Source: Rhodanobacteraceae bacterium (GTDB taxonomy: Bacteria > Pseudomonadota > Gammaproteobacteria > Xanthomonadales > Rhodanobacteraceae). Taken from it: 64,000 bases of DNA. Under the pieces are notes generated by a model, which searched no databases, was not told the DNA's origin, and saw nothing but the letters and a program-made list of their open reading frames with translations. Where the stretch lies: assembly GCA_030167125.1 (NCBI GenBank), contig CP126531.1, positions 558,001 to 622,000 of the forward strand, read 5' to 3'. Shown piece after piece: positions 11,983 to 21,100 of this stretch. Every line of letters begins with the position of its first letter. Positions within the stretch are counted from its first letter, which is position 1. The position numbers and the translations under genes are program-made.

Positions 11983-13452
11983 ATGCCGACCACCGACCCG
12001 CAATCCGCGCTTTACACCACCGCACAGGCGCGCGCGCTCGACCGGCTCGCGATCGGCGGCGGCATCGCCGGCATCGAATTGATGGAACGTGCCGCACGCG
12101 CGGCGCTCGACGTGTTGCGACGCCGCTGGCCGCAGGCACAGACGTTGTGCGTGGTGTGCGGTCCCGGCAACAACGGCGGCGACGGTTTCCTGCTGGCCGC
12201 GCTGGCATGCATGGCGGGCTTGCAGGCGCACGTCATCGCCACCAGCGAACACTCGACCGGCGATGCCGCGCTCGCGCGCGAACGCTGCATCCGCGAAGGC
12301 GGGCAGGTCGCGCTCGACGCGGCGCCGTTGCCTGACGCCGACGTTTACGTGGATGCGTTGTTCGGTTCCGGCCTGGATCGCGCGCCCGCCGGCGACGCAG
12401 CGAAACTGATCGCGGCCTTGAACGCGCAAACGCGTCCGGTCCTGGCGCTCGACGTGCCCAGCGGGCTGGACGCCGACACGGGCGTCGCTTTCGACCCCTG
12501 CGTGCGCGCGGCGGCGACCGTGTGCTTTGTCGGCTGGAAGCGCGGCCTGTTCACCGCGCAGGGCGCCGACCAGTGCGGCGAACGCAGCCTTGCGACGCTC
12601 GACATTCCCGCGAACGTATGCGCGCAGGCGCAGCCCGACGCCGCGCTGCTCGCGCCGCGCGCATTGCCGCCGCGCGCGCGCGACAACCACAAGGGCCGCC
12701 AAGGACACGTGCTGGCGATCGGCGGCGACCTCGGCGCGGGCGGCGCGGTGCGCATGTGCGGCGAGGCCGCGGCGCGCGTCGGTGCCGGTCTCGTCAGCAT
12801 CGCGACGCGCGAAGCGAACGTCGGCGCGATCCTCGCCGCGCGTCCGGAACTGATGCCGCAGGGCGTGCACGTGCCGCGCAACCTGGAACCGCTGCTGGCG
12901 CGCGCCAGCGTACTCGCCGTCGGACCGGGTTTGGGGCAAGACGAATGGGGGCGCGGGTTATGGAATGCCGCGCTGGACGCTGGCAAGCCGCTGGTGCTCG
13001 ACGCCGACGGGTTGAATCTGCTCGCGGCGGCGCCTCGCGCGCTGCCTTCGGCCTGCGTGTTGACGCCGCATCCGGGTGAAGCCGCGCGTCTGCTGGGCAT
13101 CGGCACTGCCGACATCCAGGCCGATCGTTTCGCCGCGGCGCGTGCGCTGGCGCAAAAGTATCGCGCGGTCGCGGTCCTGAAGGGTGCCGGCAGCCTGATC
13201 GCCAATCCGGACGGCCGCGTGAACGTGTGCCCGTGGGGCAATCCGGGCATGGCCTCGGGCGGCATGGGCGACGTGCTCACCGGCGTTATCGCGGGCCTGC
13301 TCGCGCAGGGGCTCGATACCTGGGATGCGGCCTGCCTCGGCGTCGGCCTGCATGCGCGCGCGGGCGACCTCGCGGCGCGCGCGGGCGAACGCGGCTTGCT
13401 TGCATCCGATCTCTTCCCTTATCTGCGCGCGTTGGTAAACGGTCGTGCCTGA
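11983..13452 (+). CDS. nnr: bifunctional NAD(P)H-hydrate epimerase/dehydratase
   Basis: The enzyme repairs hydrated NAD(P)H. The N-terminal YjeF epimerase domain (about residues 1-215) has GPGNNGGDGFLLA and DVPSGLDADTG; the C-terminal dehydratase domain (about 230-489) has HKGRQGHVLAIGGD and the ADP-binding NPGMASGGMGDVLTG. It is 489 residues, normal for the fused form. The end overlaps or abuts tsaE, and nnr-tsaE-amiC is a conserved order. Confidence 0.97.
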   Translation: MPTTDPQSALYTTAQARALDRLAIGGGIAGIELMERAARAALDVLRRRWPQAQTLCVVCGPGNNGGDGFLLAALACMAGLQAHVIATSEHSTGDAALARERCIREGGQVALDAAPLPDADVYVDALFGSGLDRAPAGDAAKLIAALNAQTRPVLALDVPSGLDADTGVAFDPCVRAAATVCFVGWKRGLFTAQGADQCGERSLATLDIPANVCAQAQPDAALLAPRALPPRARDNHKGRQGHVLAIGGDLGAGGAVRMCGEAAARVGAGLVSIATREANVGAILAARPELMPQGVHVPRNLEPLLARASVLAVGPGLGQDEWGRGLWNAALDAGKPLVLDADGLNLLAAAPRALPSACVLTPHPGEAARLLGIGTADIQADRFAAARALAQKYRAVAVLKGAGSLIANPDGRVNVCPWGNPGMASGGMGDVLTGVIAGLLAQGLDTWDAACLGVGLHARAGDLAARAGERGLLASDLFPYLRALVNGRA

Positions 13453-13453
13453 G

Positions 13454-13939
13454 ATGGAGCCAAGCTTCGCAATCACGTTGTCCAACGAAGCCGCCACGAC
13501 CGCGCTGGCGCGCAGCCTTGCACCCGCGTTGCTGGACGGCGGCGTGGTGTACCTGCGCGGCGAACTCGGCGCCGGCAAGACGACTTTCGCGCGTGCGCTG
13601 CTGCGCGCGATGGGCGTGGGCGAACGGGTGAAGAGTCCCACCTACAGCCTGCTGGAACGCTACGTGGTCAACGGCCGCGATGCGTTCCATCTCGACCTGT
13701 ACCGGATCGCCGACGCAGGCGAACTGGAATGGCTGGGCCTGGATGAGCTGGACGCGCCGGAAACGATCGTGCTGGTCGAATGGCCCGAGCGCGGGCGCGC
13801 TGCCCTGCCCAAGCCGGACCTGGAAATCACGCTGGAGCACGAAGGCCCGGGACGCAGCGCACTTCTGGCGGCAGCGTCCGCGCGGGGCGGCAGCTGGCTG
13901 GAGGCGGTCGAACCGGCGGCAGTCCGCCCCGGAAGATAA
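13454..13939 (+). CDS. tsaE: tRNA t6A synthesis ATPase TsaE
   Basis: TsaE is the ATPase that supports TsaB-TsaD in making threonylcarbamoyl-adenosine in tRNAs reading ANN codons. The product (about 161 residues) has Walker A GELGAGKTTFARALL, VKSPTYSLLERY and the Walker B-like LVEWPERG. I chose the ATG at 13454, two bases after the nnr stop; a GTG at 13445 inside the nnr end would add three residues. Confidence 0.95.
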   Translation: MEPSFAITLSNEAATTALARSLAPALLDGGVVYLRGELGAGKTTFARALLRAMGVGERVKSPTYSLLERYVVNGRDAFHLDLYRIADAGELEWLGLDELDAPETIVLVEWPERGRAALPKPDLEITLEHEGPGRSALLAAASARGGSWLEAVEPAAVRPGR

Positions 13940-14050
13940 CCGGCACTTGGCGCAACTTCATCATCCGGGCTCGACAAAGCCGCTGCAGCCATCGGATTAC
14001 AAAGGGAAAAATACTTGCAATCGGGCGCGGCTTGCGGTTGAATTCGCCCC

Positions 14051-15538
14051 ATGAGGGGGAACTTGCGCCCATTGCTGTCGTTTTTGGTCTTCGCCTGCGG
14101 GATGCTGACCTGCGCGGCAGGCTTGTCCGCGGCATCCGCAAGCGCTTCCAGCACCGTCAAGGCGGTGCGCATCTGGGGCGGCCCCGATTCCACGCGGGTG
14201 ATCTTCGAACTATCCGCGCCGGTCGATTACCAGTTGTTCCAGTTGAGCAATCCCGACCGGGTGGTGCTGGACCTGGACAACGGCGTCTTCGGCAATGGCG
14301 TAGGCGCCAAACCCGGCAAGGGCGCCGTCAAGGACATGCGCATCGGCCGCTTCCAGGGCAAGGCGCGCATCGTGCTGGACCTCGACAAGGCTGCGCATCC
14401 GAAAAGCTTCCTGCTGAACCCGACCGCGGAATACGGTTACCGGTTGGTGGTGGAACTCGGCACGCCCGACACCAAACCTTCGAAGATCGTCAAGACCATC
14501 GACAGCGACATCGCCGAAGGCAAGCCGCGCCCGGTGGTGATCGCGGTCGATGCCGGCCACGGCGGCGATGATCCTGGCGCGCGCGGGCAGGGCGGCACGC
14601 TGGAAAAAATCGTGACGCTGGAAGTCGCCAGGGATCTCGCCAAGCTGATCGACGCGCAGCCGGGCATGCACGCGGTGCTGACCCGCAGCGGCGACTACTT
14701 CGTGCCGCTGCAAAAGCGCTTCCAGATCGCGCGCGAGCACAAGGCTGACCTGTTCGTGTCGATCCACGCCAACTCCTGCCCGGATTTCTGCGACGCGCGC
14801 GGTGCGTCGGTGTGGGTGCTTTCCGCGAACGGCAAGCAGAGCGAGGCCGGCAAGTGGCTGGCCAAGAGCGAAAACGCCTCCGACCTGATCGGCGGCGTGT
14901 CGCTGGACGACAAGAGCCACATGCTGGCATCGGTGCTGCTGGATCTTTCGCAGGGCGCCAGCATGCACGCGGCGGGCGAAGTCGGCGGCCAGGTGCTGGC
15001 CGCGCTGGGCAAGATCGGGCCGCTTTATCGCAACACCGTACAGGGCGCGAATTTCGTGGTGCTGCGCTCGCCGGACGTGCCCTCGATCCTGGTCGAGACC
15101 GCGTTCATCAGCAACCGCGCCGACGAGCAGCGACTGGACAACAGCAAGGATCGCCAGCAATTGGCCAAGGCCATCCTCATCGGCGTCCAGCAGTATTTCG
15201 AAACCACGCCGCCGCCGGGCACGTGGTTCGCGATGGAACGCAACAAACGCCTGCACCTCACGGCCGACGCCGCGCCTGAACTCGCCACCGCAGCCGACAC
15301 CGCCAAGGGTGCCAAGGCGGTCAGCGCGGATGCGCCGCAACTGGCATCCGCGGACAAGGCGCCGGATTCCAACGATCCGTTCCAGGACATGCACAAGGTC
15401 GCGCGCGGCGAAACGCTGTCCGGCATCGCCCGCCAGTACGGCGTCAGCATGAGCGCCTTGCGTTCGGTCAATTCCAGCAAGATCCAGGCGGGCGGTGGCA
15501 TCCAGGTGGGGCAGGTGCTGCTGATTCCCAATTCGTAG
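14051..15538 (+). CDS. amiC: N-acetylmuramoyl-L-alanine amidase, AMIN-Amidase_3-LysM
   Basis: This periplasmic zinc amidase cleaves septal peptidoglycan to separate daughter cells. The 495-residue product has a signal peptide (about 1-28, ending GLSAASA), an AMIN domain (about 35-150) for septal targeting, an Amidase_3 domain (about 170-400) with zinc-site motifs VIAVDAGHGGDDPGA and SIHANSCP and the glutamate in SILVETAFISN, and a C-terminal LysM (HKVARGETLSGIARQYGVS). The family is usually called AmiB or AmiC; AmiC is my choice by length and AMIN domain. A NlpD homologue, the class of protein that activates AmiC in E. coli, is at 58365. Confidence 0.93.
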   Translation: MRGNLRPLLSFLVFACGMLTCAAGLSAASASASSTVKAVRIWGGPDSTRVIFELSAPVDYQLFQLSNPDRVVLDLDNGVFGNGVGAKPGKGAVKDMRIGRFQGKARIVLDLDKAAHPKSFLLNPTAEYGYRLVVELGTPDTKPSKIVKTIDSDIAEGKPRPVVIAVDAGHGGDDPGARGQGGTLEKIVTLEVARDLAKLIDAQPGMHAVLTRSGDYFVPLQKRFQIAREHKADLFVSIHANSCPDFCDARGASVWVLSANGKQSEAGKWLAKSENASDLIGGVSLDDKSHMLASVLLDLSQGASMHAAGEVGGQVLAALGKIGPLYRNTVQGANFVVLRSPDVPSILVETAFISNRADEQRLDNSKDRQQLAKAILIGVQQYFETTPPPGTWFAMERNKRLHLTADAAPELATAADTAKGAKAVSADAPQLASADKAPDSNDPFQDMHKVARGETLSGIARQYGVSMSALRSVNSSKIQAGGGIQVGQVLLIPNS

Positions 15539-15549
15539 GCGGCGAATCT

Positions 15550-15578
15550 TTGACAGCTTGCCCCCGCCGCCCGATAAT
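15550..15578 (+). promoter_or_regulatory. strong sigma70 promoter for the tRNA-Asn region
   Basis: TTGACA (15550-15555), 17 bp, GATAAT (15573-15578). Transcription would begin near 15585, six bases before the broken tRNA copy at 15591, so this looks like the original tRNA-Asn promoter. It would now have to read through 136 bp to reach the intact tRNA. Confidence 0.7.
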
Positions 15579-15590
15579 TGGCGGCTCGCT

Positions 15591-15726
15591 GCCCGAATAG
15601 CTCAGCTGGTCGAGCGTGTGGCGTTGGCGACAGTCCGGGGGACTGTCGCGACGCACGCGAGGGCGAGGCAGGGATGCCGAGCGGCGAAGGCTCCATGGAG
15701 GGAGACGAAGCGCCAACTCAAAATTT
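15591..15726 (+). mobile_element. 136-bp insert in tRNA-Asn with duplicated tRNA 5' end
   Basis: 15591-15610 is identical to the first 20 bases of tRNA-Asn at 15727-15746, after which the sequence departs from tRNA. Inside is a perfect 10-bp hairpin, GCGACAGTCC/GGACTGTCGC (15627-15649, loop GGG), and GGCAGGGATGCC, a small hairpin of the class seen elsewhere in the window. The layout fits an insertion into the tRNA gene that rebuilt the 5' part and so kept the tRNA whole. There is no recombinase gene. Confidence 0.6.
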
Positions 15727-15803
15727 GCCCGAATAGCTCAGCTGGTTAGAGCACTAGACTGTTAATCTGGGGGTCCTTGGTTCGAGTCCAAGTTCGGGCG
15801 CCA
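15727..15803 (+). tRNA. tRNA-Asn (anticodon GTT)
   Basis: A 77-base cloverleaf: acceptor GCCCGAA/TTCGGGC, D-arm AGCTCAGCTGGTTAGAGC, anticodon loop TGTTAAT with GTT, T-arm GGTTCGAGTCC, encoded CCA at 15801-15803. A terminator follows at once. Confidence 0.97.
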
Positions 15804-15810
15804 GACATGC

Positions 15811-15839
15811 AAGGCCGACGCATCGCGTCGGCCTTTTTG
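15811..15839 (+). terminator. terminator after tRNA-Asn
   Basis: AAGGCCGACGC (15811-15821) pairs with GCGTCGGCCTT (15825-15835) across the loop ATC, followed by TTT. This is a strong intrinsic terminator eight bases after the tRNA. Confidence 0.9.
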
Positions 15840-15862
15840 TTTGTCGACGCCGTTGACATCAC

Positions 15863-17416
15863 GTGGACGCGGTTTTCCCGCATACTCGCGCGCTTCGTGT
15901 CCGGTCGCAGGAAAACTTCGTGGCTCCAGTTCCATTTGCATCGAATCCCCCCGTCGGCATCAGCGGAATGGCCGTCTATCTGCCGCCGTACCGGGTCGAC
16001 CTGGAGCGCTGGTGCGAATGGACGGGCAACGATCCGGCCAAGACGCGCGCGGTGGTGGGCCACGCGTTCCGTATGCCGGGTTCCGACCAGAACGTCTACA
16101 CGCTGGCCGCCAACGCGGTGCTGCGGCTGATCGCGCAGTACGGCATCGATCCGCGCCGCGTCGGCTATCTCGCGCTCGGCACCGAATCGAGCATCGACAA
16201 CGCCGCGGGCGCGGTGATCGTGCGCGGACTGGTCGATGCCGCGCTGGCCGCGGAAGGCAAACCTGCGCTGGCGCGCGATTGCGAAGTTCCGGAATTCAAG
16301 CACGCCTGCCTCGGTGGCGTGTACGCGATGAAGGGCGGCTTGCGTTATCTCGCCTGCGATGGCCGCTATCGCCAGGCGATCGTGGTGAGCGCCGACATCG
16401 CCGAGTACGCGCGCGGCAGCAGCGGCGAGCCGACCCAGGGCGCGGGCGCGGTGGCGATGCTGCTGGAAGCATCGCCGCGCTTGCTGGAACTGGATCTCGC
16501 GATGGCGGGCAGCGCGTCGGAATATCGCGGCCTCGATTTCCGCAAGCCGTTCCTGCGTTTCGCGGGCCAGACGCCCGGCATGCACGGACACCTGAGCGAC
16601 CTGCCGGTGTTCAACGGCAAGTATTCGACCGATTGCTACACCGATGCGACGCTGCGCGCGCTGGATGCTATGTTCGCGCGGCGCGGCGGTTCGCGCACGG
16701 CGTACCTGCGCGGATTGGCCGCCGCCTTCATGCACCGGCCGTACCACCGCATGCCGCGCAATGCGTGGGCGATGGCTTGGCTCGCGGCGCTGGGCCACGA
16801 CGCGGCGCGCGGCGATGGCGATGCCGCGCGGGAGCTGGACGGCTATTGCGCGAGCGCCGGCGTGTCGCGCGACGACGTGATGCGCGAATGGCAACACGGC
16901 GTCGACGGATGCGAGGGTGGCGTGCTGCCCGCGGATGCGTACCCGGCGTCGGCTGCGTTGCTCAAGGTGTTCCGCAACAGCGCTGCGCATGAACGCATGG
17001 TCGAGGGCGCGTTGCGAATGGGTTCCGACGCCATGATGGAATTCGGCAACCTCTATACCGCCGCGCTGCCGGCGTGGCTGGCGGCAGGCCTGGACGATGC
17101 CGCCGCGCGCGGCGTGGAACTGGACGGCCGCGATCTGCTGGTGCTCGGCTACGGCAGCGGCGACGCGGCCGAGGCGATTCCCGCGCGCGTGGCACCCGGT
17201 TGGCGCGAAGCGGCGCGCGCGATGCGTTTCCGCGAAGCATTGGCGGGCGCGGTCGATCTCGATGAAGCCGGATACAACGCGCTGCACGACAATGCTGCTT
17301 TGCACGATGGGCAAACCGGCAACTCGGGCGTTGTGATTGATCGCATCGGCACGCGCAACGAACCCGCGTTCCAGGATTTCGGCGTCGCGTATTACAAATA
17401 TTGCGGCCATCCTTGA
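15863..17416 (+). CDS. hydroxymethylglutaryl-CoA synthase family protein
   Basis: The product resembles HMG-CoA synthase of the thiolase superfamily, which condenses acetyl-CoA with an acyl-CoA or acyl-carrier protein. Expected catalytic residues are present: Glu108 in ALGTESSID, Cys149 in FKHACLGGVYAMKGG and the His of AFMHRPYHRM (about 291-295). GQTPGMHGHLSDLPVFNGKYS fits the family's mid-section. The longest frame gives 517 residues; GTG at 15920 (residue 20) is a plausible start. It stands alone: no mevalonate genes or polyketide beta-branching genes are nearby, so the substrate is unknown. Confidence 0.8.
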   Translation: MDAVFPHTRALRVRSQENFVAPVPFASNPPVGISGMAVYLPPYRVDLERWCEWTGNDPAKTRAVVGHAFRMPGSDQNVYTLAANAVLRLIAQYGIDPRRVGYLALGTESSIDNAAGAVIVRGLVDAALAAEGKPALARDCEVPEFKHACLGGVYAMKGGLRYLACDGRYRQAIVVSADIAEYARGSSGEPTQGAGAVAMLLEASPRLLELDLAMAGSASEYRGLDFRKPFLRFAGQTPGMHGHLSDLPVFNGKYSTDCYTDATLRALDAMFARRGGSRTAYLRGLAAAFMHRPYHRMPRNAWAMAWLAALGHDAARGDGDAARELDGYCASAGVSRDDVMREWQHGVDGCEGGVLPADAYPASAALLKVFRNSAAHERMVEGALRMGSDAMMEFGNLYTAALPAWLAAGLDDAAARGVELDGRDLLVLGYGSGDAAEAIPARVAPGWREAARAMRFREALAGAVDLDEAGYNALHDNAALHDGQTGNSGVVIDRIGTRNEPAFQDFGVAYYKYCGHP

Positions 17417-17515
17417 CCGCTGCATCGCCGGCTCGTCATTCCCGCGCGACGATGCCGGAATTGAGTTTGTAGTTGTGGTGAGCGGCCTTTCGCCGAATCC
17501 CAACGTGTCACCTGA

Positions 17516-18067
17516 TCACTGCAATCCTGCGAGGCACGCCTGCAAATGCGCGGCATCCGCATTCGCCAGCCGCACGCGCCCGGAATTGGCGACGATCACT
17601 TCCCTGCCTTCGCGCGCGTTCGCGTGGCAGATCGTGAAACGCACGTTGCTGCCGCCCGCGCTGCCGCTGGGCTGGAACGCGATCTGTCCGCGCCCGATGC
17701 TGGTGACCACGCGCGTGCCCTCCGGCATGGCTGCCTGCGCCCAGATCAAAGCCGCGCCGTCATCGGGTTGTCCATCGTGGTCGGAATCCTGCGCGATGAT
17801 CCAGCCGTGCTGCCAATCATCGCCCGCGCCGCAGTGGCGGCCGTCACGGCTCGGGCAGACCAGCACGCGCGCGTTGCGCATGATCGCGGCCGAGCGCGCC
17901 TGCCGCAGCGTGCCGGCGACCGCGGCTTCGACGCTCGTGGCACGCGTGCGCGCCAGCAAGCTGCCCATCGCCGGCGCGCCGATCATCGCCAGCACGCCCG
18001 CGATCGCCAGCGTGATCAGCAATTCCGTCAGGGTGAACCCGTGTGCCGCGCGCTCGTGATGAGCCAT
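17516..18067 (-). CDS. GspH/FimT-like pseudopilin
   Basis: A 183-residue type IV pilin-like protein: a short leader ends in Gly10 before FTLTELLITLAIAGVLAMIG, with Glu at position +5 of the mature protein, the prepilin peptidase site and assembly helix. The globular part contains a GspH-like core (VAGTLRQARSAAIMRNARVLVCPSRDG). Minor pseudopilins of this type prime pilus or type II secretion assembly. No other pilus or secretion gene is adjacent, so it is an orphan. It is the next gene downstream of the ATPase gene at 18194-21400 on the same strand (126-bp gap). Confidence 0.85.
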   Translation of the reverse strand: MAHHERAAHGFTLTELLITLAIAGVLAMIGAPAMGSLLARTRATSVEAAVAGTLRQARSAAIMRNARVLVCPSRDGRHCGAGDDWQHGWIIAQDSDHDGQPDDGAALIWAQAAMPEGTRVVTSIGRGQIAFQPSGSAGGSNVRFTICHANAREGREVIVANSGRVRLANADAAHLQACLAGLQ

Positions 18068-18193
18068 GACCGTTCCCTCCGAATGAAGGAAACAGTCTGA
18101 TCAACGAGCGTGAGGCACGGCAGCAGTGCAGGCCGCGCGATCGGGTCGGCGATCGCCTACACGGGATGTAAGGCGGTACGCTTCGATCTGCCC

Positions 18194-21100
18194 TCAGGCT
18201 CGTGTCGTCGCGCGGGCTTTGGCGATCAGGTCCGACAATCGACGCATATCTGCCAATTTCTGCGCTTCCGCCGAAGCGCCGGCGATTTGCGCGGCCGCTT
18301 CGGTCAGAGCCGCGTCGCGCTGCTTGCGGCCATTCGCGTCGTCCGGTTGCGAAATCGCGCTGACGTACAACGCATAGGCGTAGTCGTGGCGAAAGGTGGT
18401 GCCAGCCGCACCGGCTTTTTGCTCGCCTGCGTAATACGCCAACGCGGGTTGCAGCGTTTTCCGCGCCTCGTCGTTGCGGCCCTGCCTGCTGATCGCATCG
18501 GCGAGAACCGATCGTGCCAGCGATTGCCTCATTCGCGGATCACTTTCCGAAGTCGGATTGGGTGGAACGGCCAGCCATCTGCGCGCCAGCGCTTCGGCTT
18601 GCGGATATCGGCCGAGTCGAATTGCAGCTTCCGCAGCGGGACCGAGGGTTCCCAACAATATGTTGTCCCTCAAATAGCGGGAAACCACGTCGCCATCGGA
18701 AAGCCTTACTGCATCGACACGTTCGATCCTCGCCAAGCCATCAGCCAACGCTTTTTGGGGATCGCCCTCGGCCAGTTCCACGTCAGCGCGCAGCCCCTGC
18801 ACCGAATTGGCGAGGAGCTGACGCCGCGGATTGCCCGGCGTCGATTGCGCGATCAATTCATCCACGGAGCGCGCGAAACGCTGCAAGGCCTGCGCGGCTC
18901 CGGCCGAATCGCCGATCTCGGCTTGCAGGTGCGGCAGCGGAATCCAGAAATACCAGATCGTGGGGCCGATGCTTGAAGGCCGGCGAGGGTCCTGTTCCAT
19001 GGCTCCCAGGGAGCGCAGCGTCGCGACGGCTTCGGTGACTTCGCCGGTTTCCCATTGTGCTTCGGCAAGGCCAGCCACGCCGCTCGCCCAGCGTTGCCAG
19101 CCGCCGAGGTCGGATGGATTGAAACGCACCTCGTCCTCGCCCGACTGTATGGTCTTGTTTGCGTAACCCATGGCTGCGCTGTCGTTGTGCTGGCGGCCGG
19201 CAAGCACCGTGAGCAACTGCGCTGCCCATGAACGGTCGGCCATCGAATGCAAGTCACCGGGACGACGCACGAGGATCCTGCCGGCCAGTTCATACACCTG
19301 CTGTTCGAGTTTTTGCGCTTCGGGAACGCGCCCGAGCGTCAACAAATGACGCGCCTCGGAATCGGCGGTGTCGGCGTAGGACGAGGCGGCATCCAGATCC
19401 GAAAGATCCAGCGCGCCAAGCCCGACCAGGACCCTGCGTGCTTCGTCGCAAGTCGCCACGGCGGTCTGCATTGGTTGCACGTGGCTGAGTGGATTCAACG
19501 TATCCGCATACAATTGCCGCACTCGCCGTGACGCGCCCGGCGCATACACCAGCGGTCGCAACAGCTCGGTGGCACGCACCAGTTGTGCGGAATTGCCTTG
19601 GCCGTTTCCGCCGCCCACCACGGCGTAATAGCCCTCGTTGTACAAGGTAAGCGCGAGGCCATAGGTGACTTGTTCGCTGTGGTTTCCGCCGGCGCGCAAT
19701 TTCTCGAATACCGACTGGGCTTCGCCGAAGCTCCTGAACGCCGCTTCCACCTTGCCGCTGGAATTTTGCGCGACGCCCTCTCGCACCAGTGCCATCGCGC
19801 GGTTGATCTGCGTCTGCGGCGTGACCAGTTCCGGAGGCAGGCTGTCGTAATAGCCGACCGTCATGTGCGCGAGCTTGCCCAAGGTTTCAAGCCGCCCGGT
19901 CGGCGCAAGCTCGGTATAGAAATCCTCGATCAGGAAGCTCACGAGTTTTTCGGCATCGCTGCGCGATTTCTGTGCTTCGATTTCCGCGGTCCGTGCGCGC
20001 TGCATGTTGACCAGGCCGAAAATCGCACCGGCGACCGCGAGCAGCATCAGCACCACGCACACGGTTGCGATCGCGCGTGCACGCAACAGTGCGCGATGGA
20101 TGGATGCCTCGCGTTCACGTTGCGCGGCGAGCTGGCGTTCGGCTTCCTCGCGCGCTTCGCGCGCATGGCGCTGATTGCGGCTGGCGAGCACCACGCCGCA
20201 CAGCACATCATGGGTCAATTCCACGCGGCGCATGTCGAGGCGTTCCTCGATACGCAGCAAGCGGCGGTTCACCAGTGTTGCCAACGCGTCGGGCGACGCG
20301 CCTGCCGCATCCAGCGCCTTGCGCACGCGTTCTTCGGCCAGGCTTTCGCGGTAGCCGGATTCGGTCAGCAGCTCGTCTTCGATCACGCGCCGCACGCCGG
20401 CGGGCTGGTCGGCGAGTGCGCGCTCGTAGAACTCGGAAAGAATGGTGTCGCGCGAACCGGCCAGCAGGTCGGCGGAAATTTCCCGGCGCCCCTGCGCCTG
20501 CCGCGCGGCGTTGAGTTCGCGGCAGACCAGGCTCAGCAGCGAGGGTTCGATCTCCGCGTTGGCGAGTTCCGAACCGCCGGCGACGAAGCGCACGATGGCC
20601 TCCGCGACTTCCTGCGATACCAGCTTGCCGCCCGGCCGCACCACCGCGCTCAGCGCCTGCGCACCGTTCATGCGCGCCAGCCGCATGCGGTTCTGCGTGA
20701 TCGACGGCATGATGTCTTTCACGCTTTCCAGATGCGCGAGATAGTCCTCGCGCAGCGCGATCAGCACGCGGTAATCGGCGCGCGCGAAATCGAACTGCTG
20801 CATGGCCGAATCGTCTTCCTCCAGGCGCGCCTCAAGCGTCGCCGGCGCGCGGTTCTCCACGAGGTCGGCGAGATCATCCAGGAATTGCTTCGCCCGCAAA
20901 CGGCCGGCGTCATCGGCTTGCCCGAGCGTGAAGATTTCCTCGAACTGATCGAAGATCAGCAGCGGCATCAGCGTATGGCCGTTGGCGTCGCGCAGCAGGT
21001 CTTCCCGGTGATGCAGGAACTCCCACAGCGATTCGCCTTCGATGGCACTGCCCGGTCGCGTCCAGTGGCCGGCTTCCGCGGTGGCGCGGAAGATCGCGTG

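Noticed and set aside
17516..18067. Pseudopilin gene as third member of the TIR-STAND system
   Set aside because: A 126-bp gap, no overlap and an unrelated pilin-like function; proximity alone is not enough.
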